Assembly: GCF_001578885.1 (NCBI RefSeq) | Contig: NZ_KQ969495.1 | Span: 789,123-853,122 of the forward strand | Reading direction: 5' to 3' | DNA from: Streptococcus sp. DD12 | Lineage (GTDB): Bacteria; Bacillota; Bacilli; Lactobacillales; Streptococcaceae | Length of the DNA stretch: 64,000 bases | In this document: positions 8,947-20,758 of the stretch, one piece after another | Position numbering within the stretch: position 1 is the stretch's first letter | Layout: every line of letters begins with the position of its first letter | Notes under the pieces: generated by a model | The model's database searches: none | What the model saw: the letters and a program-made list of their open reading frames with translations, nothing else | Told to the model about the DNA's origin: nothing | Position numbers and translations under genes: made by a program

Positions 8947-9998
8947 GTGTTTAACTCCTCTAAAGTGCGAACGAGGGTCGCCATTTCCTCAGGCAAGCCA
9001 ATGGAAATCCGTAAATAATCCGCTATGCGATCAATTTTGGGAAAGTATCGCACATAAATCTTGTTTGCTTGCAGATGTTCAAAAACCGCTTTGGCAGAAG
9101 CCCCCTTAGGCTTTACCAAGACAAAATTGGTCAAAGACGGCAGAACCTCATAGCCCAGTTGCCTCAAGTCCTGACTAAAGCCGTCACGTGTTTCTGCTAT
9201 TTTTTGACAATTGTCGGCGTAATAGTCCCAAGACTGGACGGCTGCCGTGGCTAATCTTTCAGACAACATGTTGACATTGTAGGGATTGATACTATTTTTG
9301 ACAGCAGTAATCACTTTCATCAGACGAGGGCCACAGACCCCATAGCCAACCCGCAAACCAGCCAAAGAAGCATCCTTTGAAAAGGTCCGTGTCACAAACA
9401 AATTGTCATATGTCTTAACCAGAGAAATCACCGATTGGCCACCAAAATTAATATAGGCCTCATCCACGATAACTACGATATCTGCATGTCGGGCCACAAA
9501 GGCTTCAATCTCTGTCCAATCCTTATAGCGGCCCGTTGGCGCATTGGGGTTGGTCAACACCACTCCCCCACAGGGCCTGTCCTCGTAAGCGGACAAATCC
9601 AGGCTAAAGTCCTCAGCCAAGGGGACCTCTTCATAAGGAATATGGTAAAGGTCCGCCCAAACCTTATAAAAGCCATAGGTCAAATCGGGAAAGAGCACAG
9701 GCGCCTCACTGTTAAAGAAAGCCTGAAAAGCCATCGAAAGGATATCATCTGACCCATTCCCAATGATGAAAGCTTCTGCCGGAAGCCCATGCACTTGCCC
9801 CAAGGCTTCTCGAAGTGGCGCTTGGTCTAGGCTAGAGTAGCGTTTGAGCTGATCCGCATCAAAGCTTGTTAAGGCTTGCATGACGGCAGCGCTCGGCCCA
9901 TAAGCATTCTCATTGGTATTGAGCTTAATCATCTCTTTTTCATTAGGCTGTGCTCCAGCAACATATGGGGCAATTTGGCGTAAACCTTTGATTTCCAT
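8943..9998 (-). CDS. hisC: Histidinol-phosphate aminotransferase HisC
   Basis: 351 residues, PLP-dependent fold type I enzyme. The Schiff-base lysine is in [17 protein letters not shown] (about residues 206-222), the cofactor Asp-Ala-Tyr triad is in [10 protein letters not shown], and the substrate region [14 protein letters not shown] is at the N terminus. It converts imidazole-acetol phosphate to histidinol phosphate. It is the first gene of the operon; AGAAAGGA upstream is its ribosome binding site, directly after the T-box terminator. Confidence 0.97.
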   Translation of the reverse strand: MEIKGLRQIAPYVAGAQPNEKEMIKLNTNENAYGPSAAVMQALTSFDADQLKRYSSLDQAPLREALGQVHGLPAEAFIIGNGSDDILSMAFQAFFNSEAPVLFPDLTYGFYKVWADLYHIPYEEVPLAEDFSLDLSAYEDRPCGGVVLTNPNAPTGRYKDWTEIEAFVARHADIVVIVDEAYINFGGQSVISLVKTYDNLFVTRTFSKDASLAGLRVGYGVCGPRLMKVITAVKNSINPYNVNMLSERLATAAVQSWDYYADNCQKIAETRDGFSQDLRQLGYEVLPSLTNFVLVKPKGASAKAVFEHLQANKIYVRYFPKIDRIADYLRISIGLPEEMATLVRTLEELNT

Positions 9999-10017
9999 GG
10001 CTATTCCTTTCTAAAAG

Positions 10018-10286
10018 ACAAAAAGCGCCCTCGCAAACGCAAGGACGCTAAAGACGTGGTGCCACCTTCCTTCGGACAGCAGTCACCTGCTGACCCTCAG
10101 CGAGTTAGCTCTTTTGGCTAACTCTACCCTCGTAACGGGAGGAACCGTCCTAGGCTAATAGGCTCAAACAAGAGCTTTTCGCTTAGGCGCTCAAGAAGGT
10201 GTCTTCTAAAGGCCAACGTCCTTTCACCGCATAGACGCTCTCTGTTTAGGGGCCTTTATTTCATTTCTCTCATCGCTTATTGTATT
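10018..10286 (-). promoter_or_regulatory. T-box riboswitch leader of the his operon
   Basis: On the minus strand, AAGGTGGCACCACG (10056-10070) matches the conserved T-box. It is followed by a G+C-rich terminator hairpin (10024-10049) with a U-run ending just before hisC. Stem I can be folded: AAAGGCC (about 10250-10256) pairs with GGCCTTT (about 10208-10214), and below it GAGAA pairs with TTCTT. The 3' side of the specifier loop reads AGAAGACACC. This contains CAC (His, 10199-10201) overlapping GAC (Asp, 10201-10203). A further strong hairpin with arms AGAGTTAGC and GCTAACTC lies at about 10102-10126. Uncharged tRNA is expected to stabilise the antiterminator and allow transcription. Confidence 0.9.
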
Positions 10287-10292
10287 TTCTTT

Positions 10293-10321
10293 ATTCTACA
10301 AGAAAATTCAGAAAATTGCAA
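10293..10321 (-). promoter_or_regulatory. Sigma-A promoter of the his operon
   Basis: Minus strand TTGCAA (10316-10321) and TAGAAT (10293-10298) are separated by 17 bases. The expected start point is near 10286, giving a leader of about 290 bases that contains the T-box. Confidence 0.8.
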
Positions 10322-10359
10322 GAGCTCACCTTAAAATTAATATTTTTTCAGTCATTTTC

Positions 10360-10611
10360 CTACTCTTCATCATCTATAACCTCAGCATCCTTCCGACGCC
10401 CACCATTTGAAGTGTATTTTGGTTTTTCATCTTCCTTATAAGGCAAACATAAGCCCAAGACAAGATAAATAATAATACCATAATGGCTAAAAATTATAAA
10501 TAAAGCAATAATCAAACGTGCAATCGAAACATCCCAGCCAAACTTATCAGCTAAGCCAGCCACAACGCCAAAAAACCAGCGTCCTTTTCGCAAACGGTAA
10601 TAGGGTCCCAC
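10360..10611 (-). CDS. PspC-domain membrane protein
   Basis: 83 residues, starting at a GTG with AAGGAAGG upstream. The N-terminal LRKGRWFFGVVAGLADKFG is the PspC signature, followed by one membrane helix (about 31-57, IARLIIALFIIF through YLVLGLCLP) and an acidic hydrophilic tail ending in DDEE. In other Firmicutes and Proteobacteria, PspC-like proteins act in envelope-stress sensing; whether this short form does is not known. It is monocistronic as far as I can see. Confidence 0.85.
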   Translation of the reverse strand: MGPYYRLRKGRWFFGVVAGLADKFGWDVSIARLIIALFIIFSHYGIIIYLVLGLCLPYKEDEKPKYTSNGGRRKDAEVIDDEE

Positions 10612-11437
10612 TCTCTTTACCTTCCTTACTTTTTTTCTAGTATAGACTTTCTCTCACGAGCTGTCATCAGACTTAGGACTGAATTTTATTTAAGAGTAAG
10701 CACTGCACTAATAAGGCCTTTCTTCAGAAGCTGTCCTCTGGCCACTAAGGATAGCCACTTGGCTGTAAAATGCACCACTTTCGCCGAGAGCCTGCTGGAA
10801 TCAGCGCCAACATAACATTTCCTACTGGGGCATTGACAGGAAGCTAGGGAAATAGAGCCACCCCCTAGTTCTCCCCTTTGCTTTAAGAATCCTACTGTCA
10901 GGCTGCAACCCCTGTGCACTAAAGGGAAGACTATCACCCTCGGCATTGGTCCAGCTTCTACTCCTGAGCTGTCATCACCAGCTGCAATGATGGTCAACGC
11001 CACCCCACTAGCTTGGGTTAGCCCAGGGGCTACTTGTTGAGATGAGGGCTGATTTTCTAATGCAAGCTCTGGTGCTTTTGCTTGACTAGAACGACTGACT
11101 TCCTGATAAGATGCGACACAACTAGACCTGTTGCTTGACCACTGACTTCTTGCTGGCCTTTTGGGCTCGCTTTGCCGAACAGCTTTTTTTGACAAGCCGC
11201 CCCCCATAAACTGACACATCAAGGGAAGCTGAAATTGATTGCATTGAGGCTTTCATGATTGCTTTCTCTCTCATTTTTTTACCCTTTATCTCTTAATCAT
11301 CCCCATGCAAAACGAACAACTAAAACAAGATGATTTTACTTTTAACCGTAAAAAATTCAGGGTTTTCTATAAGTAAAAGCTCTATTTAGGACTTTCAAAT
11401 AGCATTTTAAAAAAATTAACTTTTTCTAACTTTTCAC
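10612..11437 (-). other. Gene-poor stretch; possible decayed reading frame around 10686-11270
   Basis: No gene is convincing here. On the minus strand an ATG near 11272 opens a frame that reads about 50 residues (DVSVYGGRLVKK and on) before a TAG near 11121, while a second frame from about 11222 to 10686 is open for 178 codons and rich in Ser, Gln and Ala (for example SSQQVAPGLTQASG). The two frames overlap around a seven-A run near 11186. This could be one gene broken by an indel or chance openness. I recognise no domain, signal peptide or anchor. Confidence 0.3.
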
Positions 11438-11466
11438 TTGACGTTGTAATTTTTAGATGGTAGACT
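11438..11466 (+). promoter_or_regulatory. Sigma-A promoter of clpL
   Basis: TTGACG (11438-11443) and TAGACT (11461-11466) with a 17-base spacer, about 70 bases before clpL. I see no CtsR heptad pair or CIRCE element next to it. Confidence 0.65.
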
Positions 11467-11543
11467 ATAGTCAGAAAGCTTGATTAGAAGCTTTTAATAA
11501 AAACAACAACTTATTAATATTGAAATAAACGAGGTAACAACTT

Positions 11544-13649
11544 ATGGCAAACAATTTTTATTCTAATGATCCTTTCGGTCGGATGGATGACATCTTCAAC
11601 CAACTGATGGCCAATACGGGTGGCTACAACACAGAAAGCCGTCGCTATTTGGTTAACGGTCGTGAAATCACACCAGAAGAATTCGAAGTCTACCGTCAAA
11701 CAGGCAAGCTTCCAGCTAGTGCTACAGCACAAAGCCAAGCACCACAAGCTGTCAAAGAAGATGGTATTTTAGCAAAACTAGGAACTAACCTGACTGAGGA
11801 AGCCCGCCAAGGCAACCTGGACCCCGTCATTGGACGCAATAAGGAAATCCAAGAAACTGCTGAAATTTTGGCGCGTCGTACTAAAAACAACCCTGTTTTA
11901 GTAGGTGATGCCGGGGTTGGTAAAACCGCTGTCGTTGAAGGTTTGGCACAAGCTATTGTCAATGGTGACGTCCCAGCAGCTGTCAAGGGCAAGGAAATCA
12001 TTTCCATTGACATTTCCGGTCTTGAAGCAGGCACTCAGTACCGAGGCAGTTTCGAAGAAAATATCCAAAATTTGGTAAAAGAAGTCAAGGACGCTGGCAA
12101 CATCATCCTCTTCTTTGATGAAATCCACCAAATCCTCGGCGCTGGAAGCACTGGGGATGGTCAGGGGTCTAAAGGCTTGGCAGATATCTTAAAACCTGCC
12201 CTTTCTCGGGGTGAGTTGACCGTCATCGGGGCAACCACCCAAGACGAATACCGTAACACCATTCTCAAAAACGCTGCTCTAGCCCGTCGCTTCAACGAAG
12301 TCAAGGTCAATGCACCATCTGCTAGCGATACTCTGGAAATTCTAAAAGGCATTCGTAGCCTCTACGAAGACCACCACAATATCGTCCTGCCTGATGAAGT
12401 GCTTAAAGCGGCTGTGGACTTGTCTGTTCAGTACATCCCACAACGGAGCTTGCCTGACAAGGCCATTGACTTGGTTGATATGACAGCTGCCCACTTGGCA
12501 GCACAACACCCAGTCACTGACATTGCCAGCATCGAAAACCAAATCGAAAAAGAAAAAGCAAAACAAGAGCAGGCGGCTGAAAAAGAGGACTACGAAAAAG
12601 CCCTCGAAGCCAAAGTTCGCATCCAAGAGCTCGAAGCCAAAATCGCTAACCACACCGAAAACCAAAAGGTGACAGCGACTGTTAATGATGTCGCTGAGTC
12701 CGTGGAACGTTTGACAGGTGTTCCTGTATCTAAGATGGGCGCTAGCGATATCGAACGCCTCAAAGAGCTCAACAGCCGGCTTAAAGGCAAGGTAATTGGT
12801 CAAGACGAAGCTGTCGAAGCTGTTGCTCGGGCCATCCGCCGTAACCGTGCCGGCTTTAGCGAAGGTAACCGCCCTATCGGCTCCTTCCTCTTTGTCGGAC
12901 CTACTGGTGTTGGTAAGACAGAGTTGGCCAAACAACTTGCTTTGGATATGTTTGGCTCCAAGGATGCCATCATCCGTCTGGACATGTCTGAATACTCAGA
13001 CCGCACAGCCGTTTCCAAATTGATTGGTACAACCGCTGGTTATGTCGGCTATGATGACAACAATAACACCCTGACCGAACGGGTCCGTCGTAATCCTTAC
13101 TCTATCGTGCTCTTGGACGAGATTGAAAAGGCCGATCCTCAAGTCATCACCCTTCTTTTACAAGTTTTAGATGACGGTCACTTGACAGACGGTCAAGGAA
13201 ACACCGTCAACTTTAAAAACACCGTCATCATCGCCACTTCAAACGCTGGCTTTGGTAACGAACACTTGACAGGGGACGAGGACAAGGACCAAGCCATCAT
13301 GGACCGCATCAAACCTTACTTCCGCCCTGAATTCCTCAACCGCTTCAATGGCGTGATTGAATTCACACACTTGACCAAGGAAGACCTTAAGGAAATCGTT
13401 GAACTCATGCTCAATGAAGTCAACAAAACCTTGGCTAAAAAAGACATTCATTTGGAAGTGTCAGAAGATGCCAAGGCCTTCCTCATCGAAGAAGGTTATG
13501 ATGAAACTATGGGAGCCCGCCCATTGCGTCGGGTTATCGAAGGTCAAATCCGCGACAAGGTAACCGACTTCTACTTGGACAACCCAGAAGTTAAGGAACT
13601 CTCTGCCGACATGGTAGATGGCACCCTAACCATCTCAGCTAAAGGCTAA
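11544..13649 (+). CDS. clpL: ClpL, stress-induced Hsp100 ATPase/chaperone
   Basis: 701 residues, the length of streptococcal ClpL. It lacks the double Clp-N repeats of ClpC and has a short N-terminal region ([24 protein letters not shown]) typical of ClpL. Two AAA+ modules follow: Walker A GDAGVGKT at 121-128 with Walker B ILFFDEIH, and GPTGVGKT at 452-459 with LLDEIEK; a short coiled-coil region with many Glu/Lys lies between (about 330-375). The C terminus GARPLRRVI is the D2 sensor-2 region. It refolds aggregated proteins and contributes to heat tolerance in related species. GAGG lies 8-9 bases before the ATG. Confidence 0.95.
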   Translation: MANNFYSNDPFGRMDDIFNQLMANTGGYNTESRRYLVNGREITPEEFEVYRQTGKLPASATAQSQAPQAVKEDGILAKLGTNLTEEARQGNLDPVIGRNKEIQETAEILARRTKNNPVLVGDAGVGKTAVVEGLAQAIVNGDVPAAVKGKEIISIDISGLEAGTQYRGSFEENIQNLVKEVKDAGNIILFFDEIHQILGAGSTGDGQGSKGLADILKPALSRGELTVIGATTQDEYRNTILKNAALARRFNEVKVNAPSASDTLEILKGIRSLYEDHHNIVLPDEVLKAAVDLSVQYIPQRSLPDKAIDLVDMTAAHLAAQHPVTDIASIENQIEKEKAKQEQAAEKEDYEKALEAKVRIQELEAKIANHTENQKVTATVNDVAESVERLTGVPVSKMGASDIERLKELNSRLKGKVIGQDEAVEAVARAIRRNRAGFSEGNRPIGSFLFVGPTGVGKTELAKQLALDMFGSKDAIIRLDMSEYSDRTAVSKLIGTTAGYVGYDDNNNTLTERVRRNPYSIVLLDEIEKADPQVITLLLQVLDDGHLTDGQGNTVNFKNTVIIATSNAGFGNEHLTGDEDKDQAIMDRIKPYFRPEFLNRFNGVIEFTHLTKEDLKEIVELMLNEVNKTLAKKDIHLEVSEDAKAFLIEEGYDETMGARPLRRVIEGQIRDKVTDFYLDNPEVKELSADMVDGTLTISAKG

Positions 13650-13699
13650 TTGTCTACAAGACCAAGTCTTTGAAAACTTCCCTTTGGCTCAACCTTCCC

Positions 13700-13735
13700 A
13701 AACGCTTGAAACAGAAATGTTTTAAGCGTTTTTTT
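13700..13735 (+). terminator. Terminator of clpL
   Basis: AAACGCTTGAAAC pairs with GTTTTAAGCGTTT and is followed by seven T. Confidence 0.85.
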
Positions 13736-13923
13736 CATACAAGAGAAGTCTTGCCTATAAAAACTGGGTTTATTCGCAGACTTGCACAGACTCAACCAAT
13801 AAAATAAGTTTGTCTGCATTATGGAGCTAGTGGATACTCACAAGCTTTTGTCATGGAAAAATTGACTTAAAAATCTTGGTTTTGAAAGGCATTCCCCAGA
13901 CTGGATTGGATTTTTAGACAGAA
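13736..13923. other. Intergenic stretch without a gene
   Basis: Between the clpL terminator and the ilvD terminator I see no coding frame or clear regulatory element. Confidence 0.6.
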
Positions 13924-13958
13924 AAAAAGTGATTTGACTTATCTTCAAATCACTTTTT
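13924..13958. terminator. Terminator of ilvD (symmetrical)
   Basis: AAAAAGTGATTTGA pairs perfectly with TCAAATCACTTTTT around a seven-base loop. It is symmetrical enough to act in both directions; ilvD ends 11 bases away. Confidence 0.85.
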
Positions 13959-13968
13959 CATTACTTGC

Positions 13969-15678
13969 TTATGCTTTTCCTGTTTCTTCAGGTTTCCAAA
14001 AGTCTGTGACAGCTCCCTTAGAAGCAGATGATACGATGTGTGCATATTTACCAAGAACCCCACGGCTGTAAAGTGGTGGCAGGACCGTTTCAGCCTTACG
14101 TCTTTCCAGCTCTTCCTCGGAAACAGCCATTGTGATTTCTTTGGTATCTTGGTCTACGGTGACCATATCGCCAGTTCTCAGGTAAGCAATCGGTCCACCA
14201 ACCTGTGCTTCAGGCGCAATGTGACCAACAACCAGACCATAAGTTCCACCAGAGAAACGACCATCTGTCAAGAGGGCAACCTTGTCCCCTTGTCCCTTAC
14301 CAACAATGATAGAAGACAGAGACAGCATTTCCGGCATACCAGGACCACCCTTAGGCCCTACAAAGCGGACAACAACCACATCGCCATCCACCACTTCATC
14401 GGCCAGAACAGCTTCGATGGCATCTTCTTCAGAGTCAAATACCTTAGCTGGGCCGGTATGGTTACGAACCTTAACCCCAGAAACCTTGGCTACGGCGCCA
14501 TCAGGGGCTAGGTTACCATGCAAGATGATGAGCGGACCATCGGCACGTTTTGGTTTGTCCAATGGCATGATGACTTTTTGACCTGGTGTCAAATCATCAA
14601 AGTCAGCCAAGTTTTCAGCAACGGTTTTACCTGTACAGGTAATCCGGTCACCATGCAAGAAGCCATTCGCTAAAAGGTAACGCATGACAGCTGGCACACC
14701 ACCGACATTGTAAAGGTCTTGGAAGACATACTGACCAGATGGTTTCAAATCGGCCAAGTGAGGCACGCGCTCTTGGATGACGTTAAAGTCATCCAAACTG
14801 AGGTCAACATTTGCGGCATGGGCAATAGCCAACAAGTGCAGGGTTGCATTGGTAGACCCACCCAAGGCCATGGTTACAGTGATGGCATCTTCGAAGGCTT
14901 CACGGGTCATGATGTCAGATGGTTTAATCCCTAACTCAAGCATCTTAAGGACCGCACGACCAGCTTCCTCGATGTCCGCTTTTTTCTCAGGAGATTCAGC
15001 TGGATGTGATGAAGAACCTGGCAAGCTGATTCCGATAACTTCAAGGGCTGTTGCCATGGTATTAGCTGTATACATACCCCCACAACCACCAGGGCCAGGA
15101 CAGGCATTACACTCAAGCTCTTTGACTTCTTCTGCGGTCATATCTCCGTGGTTCCAGTGACCCACCCCTTCAAAAACAGAGACCAAGTCAATGTCCTTAC
15201 CGTCCAGATTTCCTGGTGCGATAGTTCCACCGTAAGCAAAGATAGCAGGGATATCCATGTTGGCAATGGCAATGGCAGAGCCAGGCATGTTCTTATCACA
15301 GCCACCGATAGCCACAAAGGCATCCACATTGTGTCCGCCCATAGCAGCTTCGATAGAGTCAGCGATGATGTCACGCGAGGTCAGTGAAAAACGCATCCCT
15401 GGTGTCCCCATGGCAATCCCATCAGCTACGGTAATGGTTCCATACTGAACAGGCCAACCGCCCCCTTGCTTGACACCTTCTTTAGCGATTTTTCCAAAGT
15501 CATGCAAGTGGATGTTACACGGCGTGTTTTCTGCCCAAGTTGAAATAACTCCGACAATTGGTGTTTCAAAGTCTTTGTCGGTCATTCCTGTTGCACGCAG
15601 CATGGCACGGTTAGGTGACTTAACCATGCTGTCGTAAATCTTAGAACGATGGCGGAGACTTTTCAGTTCTTCAGTCAT
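13969..15678 (-). CDS. ilvD: Dihydroxy-acid dehydratase IlvD
   Basis: 569 residues from the ATG at 15678, chosen over an upstream in-frame start at 15702 because AAGGAGA lies 8 bases before it. The enzyme makes 2-keto acids for valine, leucine and isoleucine. Iron-sulfur cluster cysteines are in GGCDKNMPG and CPGPGGCGG, and the C-terminal domain contains DGRFSGGT and SSASKGA. No other ilv gene is nearby; it appears to be monocistronic. Confidence 0.96.
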   Translation of the reverse strand: MTEELKSLRHRSKIYDSMVKSPNRAMLRATGMTDKDFETPIVGVISTWAENTPCNIHLHDFGKIAKEGVKQGGGWPVQYGTITVADGIAMGTPGMRFSLTSRDIIADSIEAAMGGHNVDAFVAIGGCDKNMPGSAIAIANMDIPAIFAYGGTIAPGNLDGKDIDLVSVFEGVGHWNHGDMTAEEVKELECNACPGPGGCGGMYTANTMATALEVIGISLPGSSSHPAESPEKKADIEEAGRAVLKMLELGIKPSDIMTREAFEDAITVTMALGGSTNATLHLLAIAHAANVDLSLDDFNVIQERVPHLADLKPSGQYVFQDLYNVGGVPAVMRYLLANGFLHGDRITCTGKTVAENLADFDDLTPGQKVIMPLDKPKRADGPLIILHGNLAPDGAVAKVSGVKVRNHTGPAKVFDSEEDAIEAVLADEVVDGDVVVVRFVGPKGGPGMPEMLSLSSIIVGKGQGDKVALLTDGRFSGGTYGLVVGHIAPEAQVGGPIAYLRTGDMVTVDQDTKEITMAVSEEELERRKAETVLPPLYSRGVLGKYAHIVSSASKGAVTDFWKPEETGKA

Positions 15679-15759
15679 AATGAGATTCTCCTTTGCTTTC
15701 ACCCTTCATTTTACCATAAAAATAGCCTATCGTAAAAGGTTTTCCTAAAGTAGCCTGCC

Positions 15760-16308
15760 TTACTTAAGCTTATCGCCACTATACGTGTGCGTCTTTTCCA
15801 ACTGCGGAAAATCTTGTTGACGCAGGGCTTCATAAATAACCATACATACTGTATTGGAGACATTAAGACTCCGTACGTGTGCATCATTCATGGGAATCCG
15901 CACGCACCAAGCTTCATGAGCCCGCATAAATGCTTCAGGGAGCCCCTTATCTTCACGCCCAAAGACAAAATAATGGTCTCCTTGACCCTGATAGGACACC
16001 TCTGCATAGGTTTTAGTGGCAAATTTAGTCACCAGATGAACCTGTCCTTCGACCTGCTCTAAAAACTCATCTAAACTATCATAGAATCGCACATCTAACT
16101 TATCCCAATAGTCCAGACCAGCCCGCTTCATTTTCTTATCATCAATCGGAAACCCCATTGGTCGAATGATGTGCAGGGGGCTGTTGGTTGCGGCACAAGT
16201 CCGCGCAATATTTCCTGTATTGGCAGGAATTTGCGGTTCAAAAAGAACGACATGGTTTTGCCCACTATCGCTTCGGTGATTCTGTTGGCTTAAGGCTTCA
16301 ATATCCAT
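15760..16308 (-). CDS. trmL: tRNA (cytidine/uridine-34-2'-O)-methyltransferase TrmL (SPOUT family)
   Basis: 182 residues if started at the ATG at 16308 (MDIEALSQ), with AAGGG 9 bases upstream; longer starts at 16326 and 16371 run into the leader terminator. The SPOUT knot is clear: [18 protein letters not shown] near the N terminus, [12 protein letters not shown], and the C-terminal [20 protein letters not shown] that forms the SAM-binding knot. It methylates the wobble ribose of certain Leu tRNAs in other bacteria. Older annotations call this family rRNA methylase. Confidence 0.92.
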   Translation of the reverse strand: MDIEALSQQNHRSDSGQNHVVLFEPQIPANTGNIARTCAATNSPLHIIRPMGFPIDDKKMKRAGLDYWDKLDVRFYDSLDEFLEQVEGQVHLVTKFATKTYAEVSYQGQGDHYFVFGREDKGLPEAFMRAHEAWCVRIPMNDAHVRSLNVSNTVCMVIYEALRQQDFPQLEKTHTYSGDKLK

Positions 16309-16328
16309 CTCTTCATCCCTTTTCATGT

Positions 16329-16420
16329 CAAAAAAGAAAACCAGGTTGCTCGGAGTAAACTCAGCAAACAACCTGGTTGCATGTCACTCGTTAACTTAAA
16401 TCATAACAGGTTTGAGTTAA
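16329..16420 (-). promoter_or_regulatory. Structured leader with intrinsic terminator upstream of trmL (attenuator)
   Basis: Two hairpins precede trmL on the minus strand. The first (16391-16420) pairs TTAACTCAAA with TTTAAGTTAA. The second (16338-16378) pairs AACCAGGTTG with CAACCTGGTT, has an inner paired GCTGAG/CTC region, and is followed by TTTTCTTTTTTG, a proper terminator before the coding region. The arrangement of two stem-loops, the second a terminator, in front of an RNA methylase gene recalls the 23S-methyl RNA motif described in Lactobacillales. I cannot confirm this without a covariance search. Confidence 0.7.
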
Positions 16421-16441
16421 ATCAACGAATTTTCATTTACT

Positions 16442-16469
16442 ATTCTACCACTTTCGCCACTCTTGTCAA
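16442..16469 (-). promoter_or_regulatory. Promoter of trmL
   Basis: Minus strand TTGACA (16464-16469) and TAGAAT (16442-16447) with a 16-base spacer, placing the start just ahead of the two-hairpin leader. Confidence 0.75.
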
Positions 16470-16595
16470 GAAGAAATTGCAAAAAAACTAGGACAAAACG
16501 CCCAAGTCTATCACTCGCAGATGAATCATTGGGAATGAGGGTAAAACACAGTATTATTACATAACAGGGACAGAAATGTTGTAGCTTTTTCTATA

Positions 16596-17504
16596 TTAGT
16601 TCTCTAATAATTCAGAAAGGTAGCCTTCTTTCAACATGTTCAAATTAAAAATATTTTGAATATGTCCAAATGCTTCAGATAGAGGCAGGTGCGCTGTTTT
16701 CCACCCTTGACCATCAGTCACCCAAACAAATTCAATAGCGTCATTTGATGTAGTAACAAATTGACTAAGTTCTGTAAATTCGCCAGCAACAGCTTTTAAC
16801 TTGCTACCGCCTCCACCGTAGTAATTCGTTTCAATTAGCCAAACTTTATGTTTCTCTTTTGAGTACACAGCGACATCAAATCTTCTTTCGGACTTATCAA
16901 CAGGAACGTCAATATTCCAATTCTCTTTAATGAATAGAGCAGTGGCTTGAGCTTTCCATTCCAATCCCAACTCATTTGCTAATTTAGCAACATGACGTTC
17001 TAAAATACCTTCCATAGTTGTTCCACTTCGATTTTTTCGGGCGTTGCTATCTAATCCTGCCTCTACACCATAAACATAGTCAACTAAAGAACGATTAGCC
17101 TTATTTTGCAAAAAATCAAGCAAACCCGACTGTTCTATAAAATCAAGGTAATCTTGTATTCGAGTACTATCGATTTTTTTAAAGCTAAGTTGTTCAAAAT
17201 CCATATTATCATAATCATCGACTATGAGAATATCAAGAACCTTCTCTCTACTGGCTATTAAACTCGGAATTGCTCTCAGTAATTCTGGTTGCTTCGAGAA
17301 TAAGTTTTGAGCTTCGTCACGAATATTTTCTTTGCCAATTAAATAATTGAGGGTATTTAATTCAAGTTCGTATTCCTTCGTCTTACTTTCCACTTTTTCC
17401 CAATTCACATAGTATTCTGGAGTACGATTAGTTACAGACAATGAAGTTAAAAATATATCTAATCTCTCTCTAGATGTCTTTATTGCATAATCATTTAAGT
17501 TCAT
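16596..17504 (-). CDS. DpnII/MboI-family type II restriction endonuclease (GATC)
   Basis: 302 residues. The order of conserved blocks matches DpnII and MboI: LNTLNYLIGKENI near 50, SLVDYVYGVEAGLDSNARKNRSG (short form LVDYVYGVEAGLD) near 140, and the nuclease core RRFDVAVYS with WLIETNYYGGGGSKL, followed by FVWVTDGQGWKTA. The Asp and the Glu of ETN fit a PD-(D/E)XK-type centre. It is the last gene of a four-gene GATC system; its ATG overlaps the stop of the extended reading frame upstream. The island is AT-rich compared with its neighbours, as in known horizontally acquired DpnII-type systems of streptococci. Confidence 0.9.
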   Translation of the reverse strand: MNLNDYAIKTSRERLDIFLTSLSVTNRTPEYYVNWEKVESKTKEYELELNTLNYLIGKENIRDEAQNLFSKQPELLRAIPSLIASREKVLDILIVDDYDNMDFEQLSFKKIDSTRIQDYLDFIEQSGLLDFLQNKANRSLVDYVYGVEAGLDSNARKNRSGTTMEGILERHVAKLANELGLEWKAQATALFIKENWNIDVPVDKSERRFDVAVYSKEKHKVWLIETNYYGGGGSKLKAVAGEFTELSQFVTTSNDAIEFVWVTDGQGWKTAHLPLSEAFGHIQNIFNLNMLKEGYLSELLEN

Positions 17505-18114
17505 TTCTTATTCTCCTCTAACGGCAACGGCAAACCTATAGCATCTAGTGGAATATAATTAAAATAATATTTACACCCAACACTAATGATATAATCTAAA
17601 ACATCTTTATATCTTGGTTGTTTGAATCAAGCTTTATCCAATAAATAGCAATAGAAAACTTCTTTATTCAGAGGAGAGAAAAGTTTTTTGTACTGTTTCA
17701 ACTTAAAGTCGCAAGTTTGCAATTTTTCATCCACACTTCCACCGTCACTTTGAGTTTTCTTTTCCACAATATAAACTGTATTTTTATTAATTACAAATAT
17801 CGCCTCATCAGGTAATAGTTTAGCTGATACAATTTTTGTATAATCATAGCCATCAATTTCGTCAAAATAACGATAAAGCCCTTCCTTTTGGAAAATTTGT
17901 CCAACTTCCTCATCTAAAAAACTAATTCTCCAACGAAGAGGTTTTGTTCTGAGTTTAGTACCTTTAACAATTTCGCCAGTTTTTCTCCTTATTGTATTGT
18001 AATCAATGTTTTCAATACGGTATCCTGACTGCTTACCTAAAAATGTCGGGAAATCTGTTTTTAATTCAAATTCCAAACCTGTTTTAGTATTTGCCCCACC
18101 AACACTACCTTTAA

Positions 18115-18118
<4 letters not shown>
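17501..18118 (-). pseudogene. Second restriction nuclease-like gene interrupted by an in-frame TGA
   Basis: The frame starts at 18118, overlapping the dpnA stop by 4 bases, and reads 163 residues to a TGA at 17627-17629. Beyond that TGA the same frame stays open for 41 codons (FKQPRYKDVLDYIISVGC and on) and ends in a TGA at 17501 that overlaps the next ATG in the compact ATGA fashion used throughout this operon. So the natural product was probably about 205 residues and the internal stop is a nonsense change, possibly from TGG. The GGANTKTGLEFE start and the PDEAIF ... IVEKKTQ ... GSVDEKLQT region look like a PD-(D/E)XK nuclease. It is not of the DpnII fold. Its specificity is unknown. Confidence 0.75.
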
Positions 18119-19819
<1,701 letters not shown>

Positions 19820-19882
19820 TTACTAATACTTAGTACCATCCCCTCTCACCTCTCACAGGCCTATCTACGCTTAAGGTACACA

Positions 19883-19909
19883 AAAAAGAACCTGGCTACA
19901 GGTTCTTTT
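19883..19909 (-). terminator. Terminator of the CBS-ACT gene
   Basis: AAAAGAACCTG pairs with CAGGTTCTTTT around GCTA; on the minus strand a T-run follows. It closes the CBS-ACT gene before the restriction-modification island. Confidence 0.8.
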
Positions 19910-19913
19910 GGCC

Positions 19914-20573
19914 TTAAAAATCTGCTTTAGCTTGGGTAGTGGTAATCGCTTCTACTTCTAAGCCTTGCGCTGTGATAGCTTGTTGCAGAGTGGCATGGTC
20001 GCAGCTGCCTTCAACTTGGATTTCAATCGCTACCTTTCCAGATTTTCGGGTGCTAGCAACGATGCGCTTGATATTGAGTTCTTGAGCCACCAAGATATCC
20101 GTCACTTTTTCCAGAACACCGATGGAGTCATCACTCAAGAGCGAAATGCGAATCCCTGCTTGACCAAAGCCTGCAATCTCCAAGAAGGCCTTGAAAATAT
20201 CTTTGTCGGTAATGATACCATAAACTTGGTCACCCTCAACAACTGGCAGGACACCAACATTATGCTGAATCATTTCATAGACAGCCTCTTCTAGTTCAGC
20301 ATAAGGAGATACGGTGACAACATCACGAATCATGACATCACGAATTTTTGTTTTATTGAGCAAATAATTCATTTCATAAATTGAAAGACTAGATGCTTTA
20401 GAGGGGCTAGCCTCATTGATCGTATTTTCCGTCACAAGGCCGACCAATTTATCATTTTCAATCACTGGTAGGCGTCGCAAACTTTTTTCCCGCATGATAT
20501 CCGTCGCGTGCGCCACCGTTGTATCTGGTGACACATAAACGACTTTCTTGGTCATGTAATCTTTTACAGCCAT
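19914..20573 (-). CDS. CBS-pair plus ACT domain protein (AcuB-like)
   Basis: 219 residues from the ATG at 20573, preceded by AAGGAG with 8-base spacing; upstream in-frame codons to 20666 are not needed. Two CBS motifs (MTKKVVYVSPDTTV to about 55 and IRDVMIRDVVTVSPYAELEEA from about 77) form one Bateman module, and the last 75 residues resemble an ACT domain (IRISLLSDDSIGVLEKVTDIL). Such proteins bind adenine nucleotides or other ligands; the position next to the branched-chain amino acid transporter is conserved in streptococci. It has its own extended -10 box TGTTATAAT (20595-20600). Confidence 0.85.
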   Translation of the reverse strand: MAVKDYMTKKVVYVSPDTTVAHATDIMREKSLRRLPVIENDKLVGLVTENTINEASPSKASSLSIYEMNYLLNKTKIRDVMIRDVVTVSPYAELEEAVYEMIQHNVGVLPVVEGDQVYGIITDKDIFKAFLEIAGFGQAGIRISLLSDDSIGVLEKVTDILVAQELNIKRIVASTRKSGKVAIEIQVEGSCDHATLQQAITAQGLEVEAITTTQAKADF

Positions 20574-20758
20574 GCTTTTTCTCCTTTTTTCTTTATTATA
20601 ACATTTTCCAACAGTTAAGGGGCTATTCTGTCGGGTGACAACGAGTGATGAGTCCCTCTTTTTCACAAAAAAAGTGAAACAGGCCTAAATGTCAACACCA
20701 TTTAGTTGGCTGTTCCACTCTAGACAAAAATCATTCATCTGATTTAGCGTTAGAAAGA

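Noticed and set aside
12342-12935. 197-codon frame on the minus strand
   Set aside because: Lies inside clpL, which is fully conserved; shadow of biased codon use.
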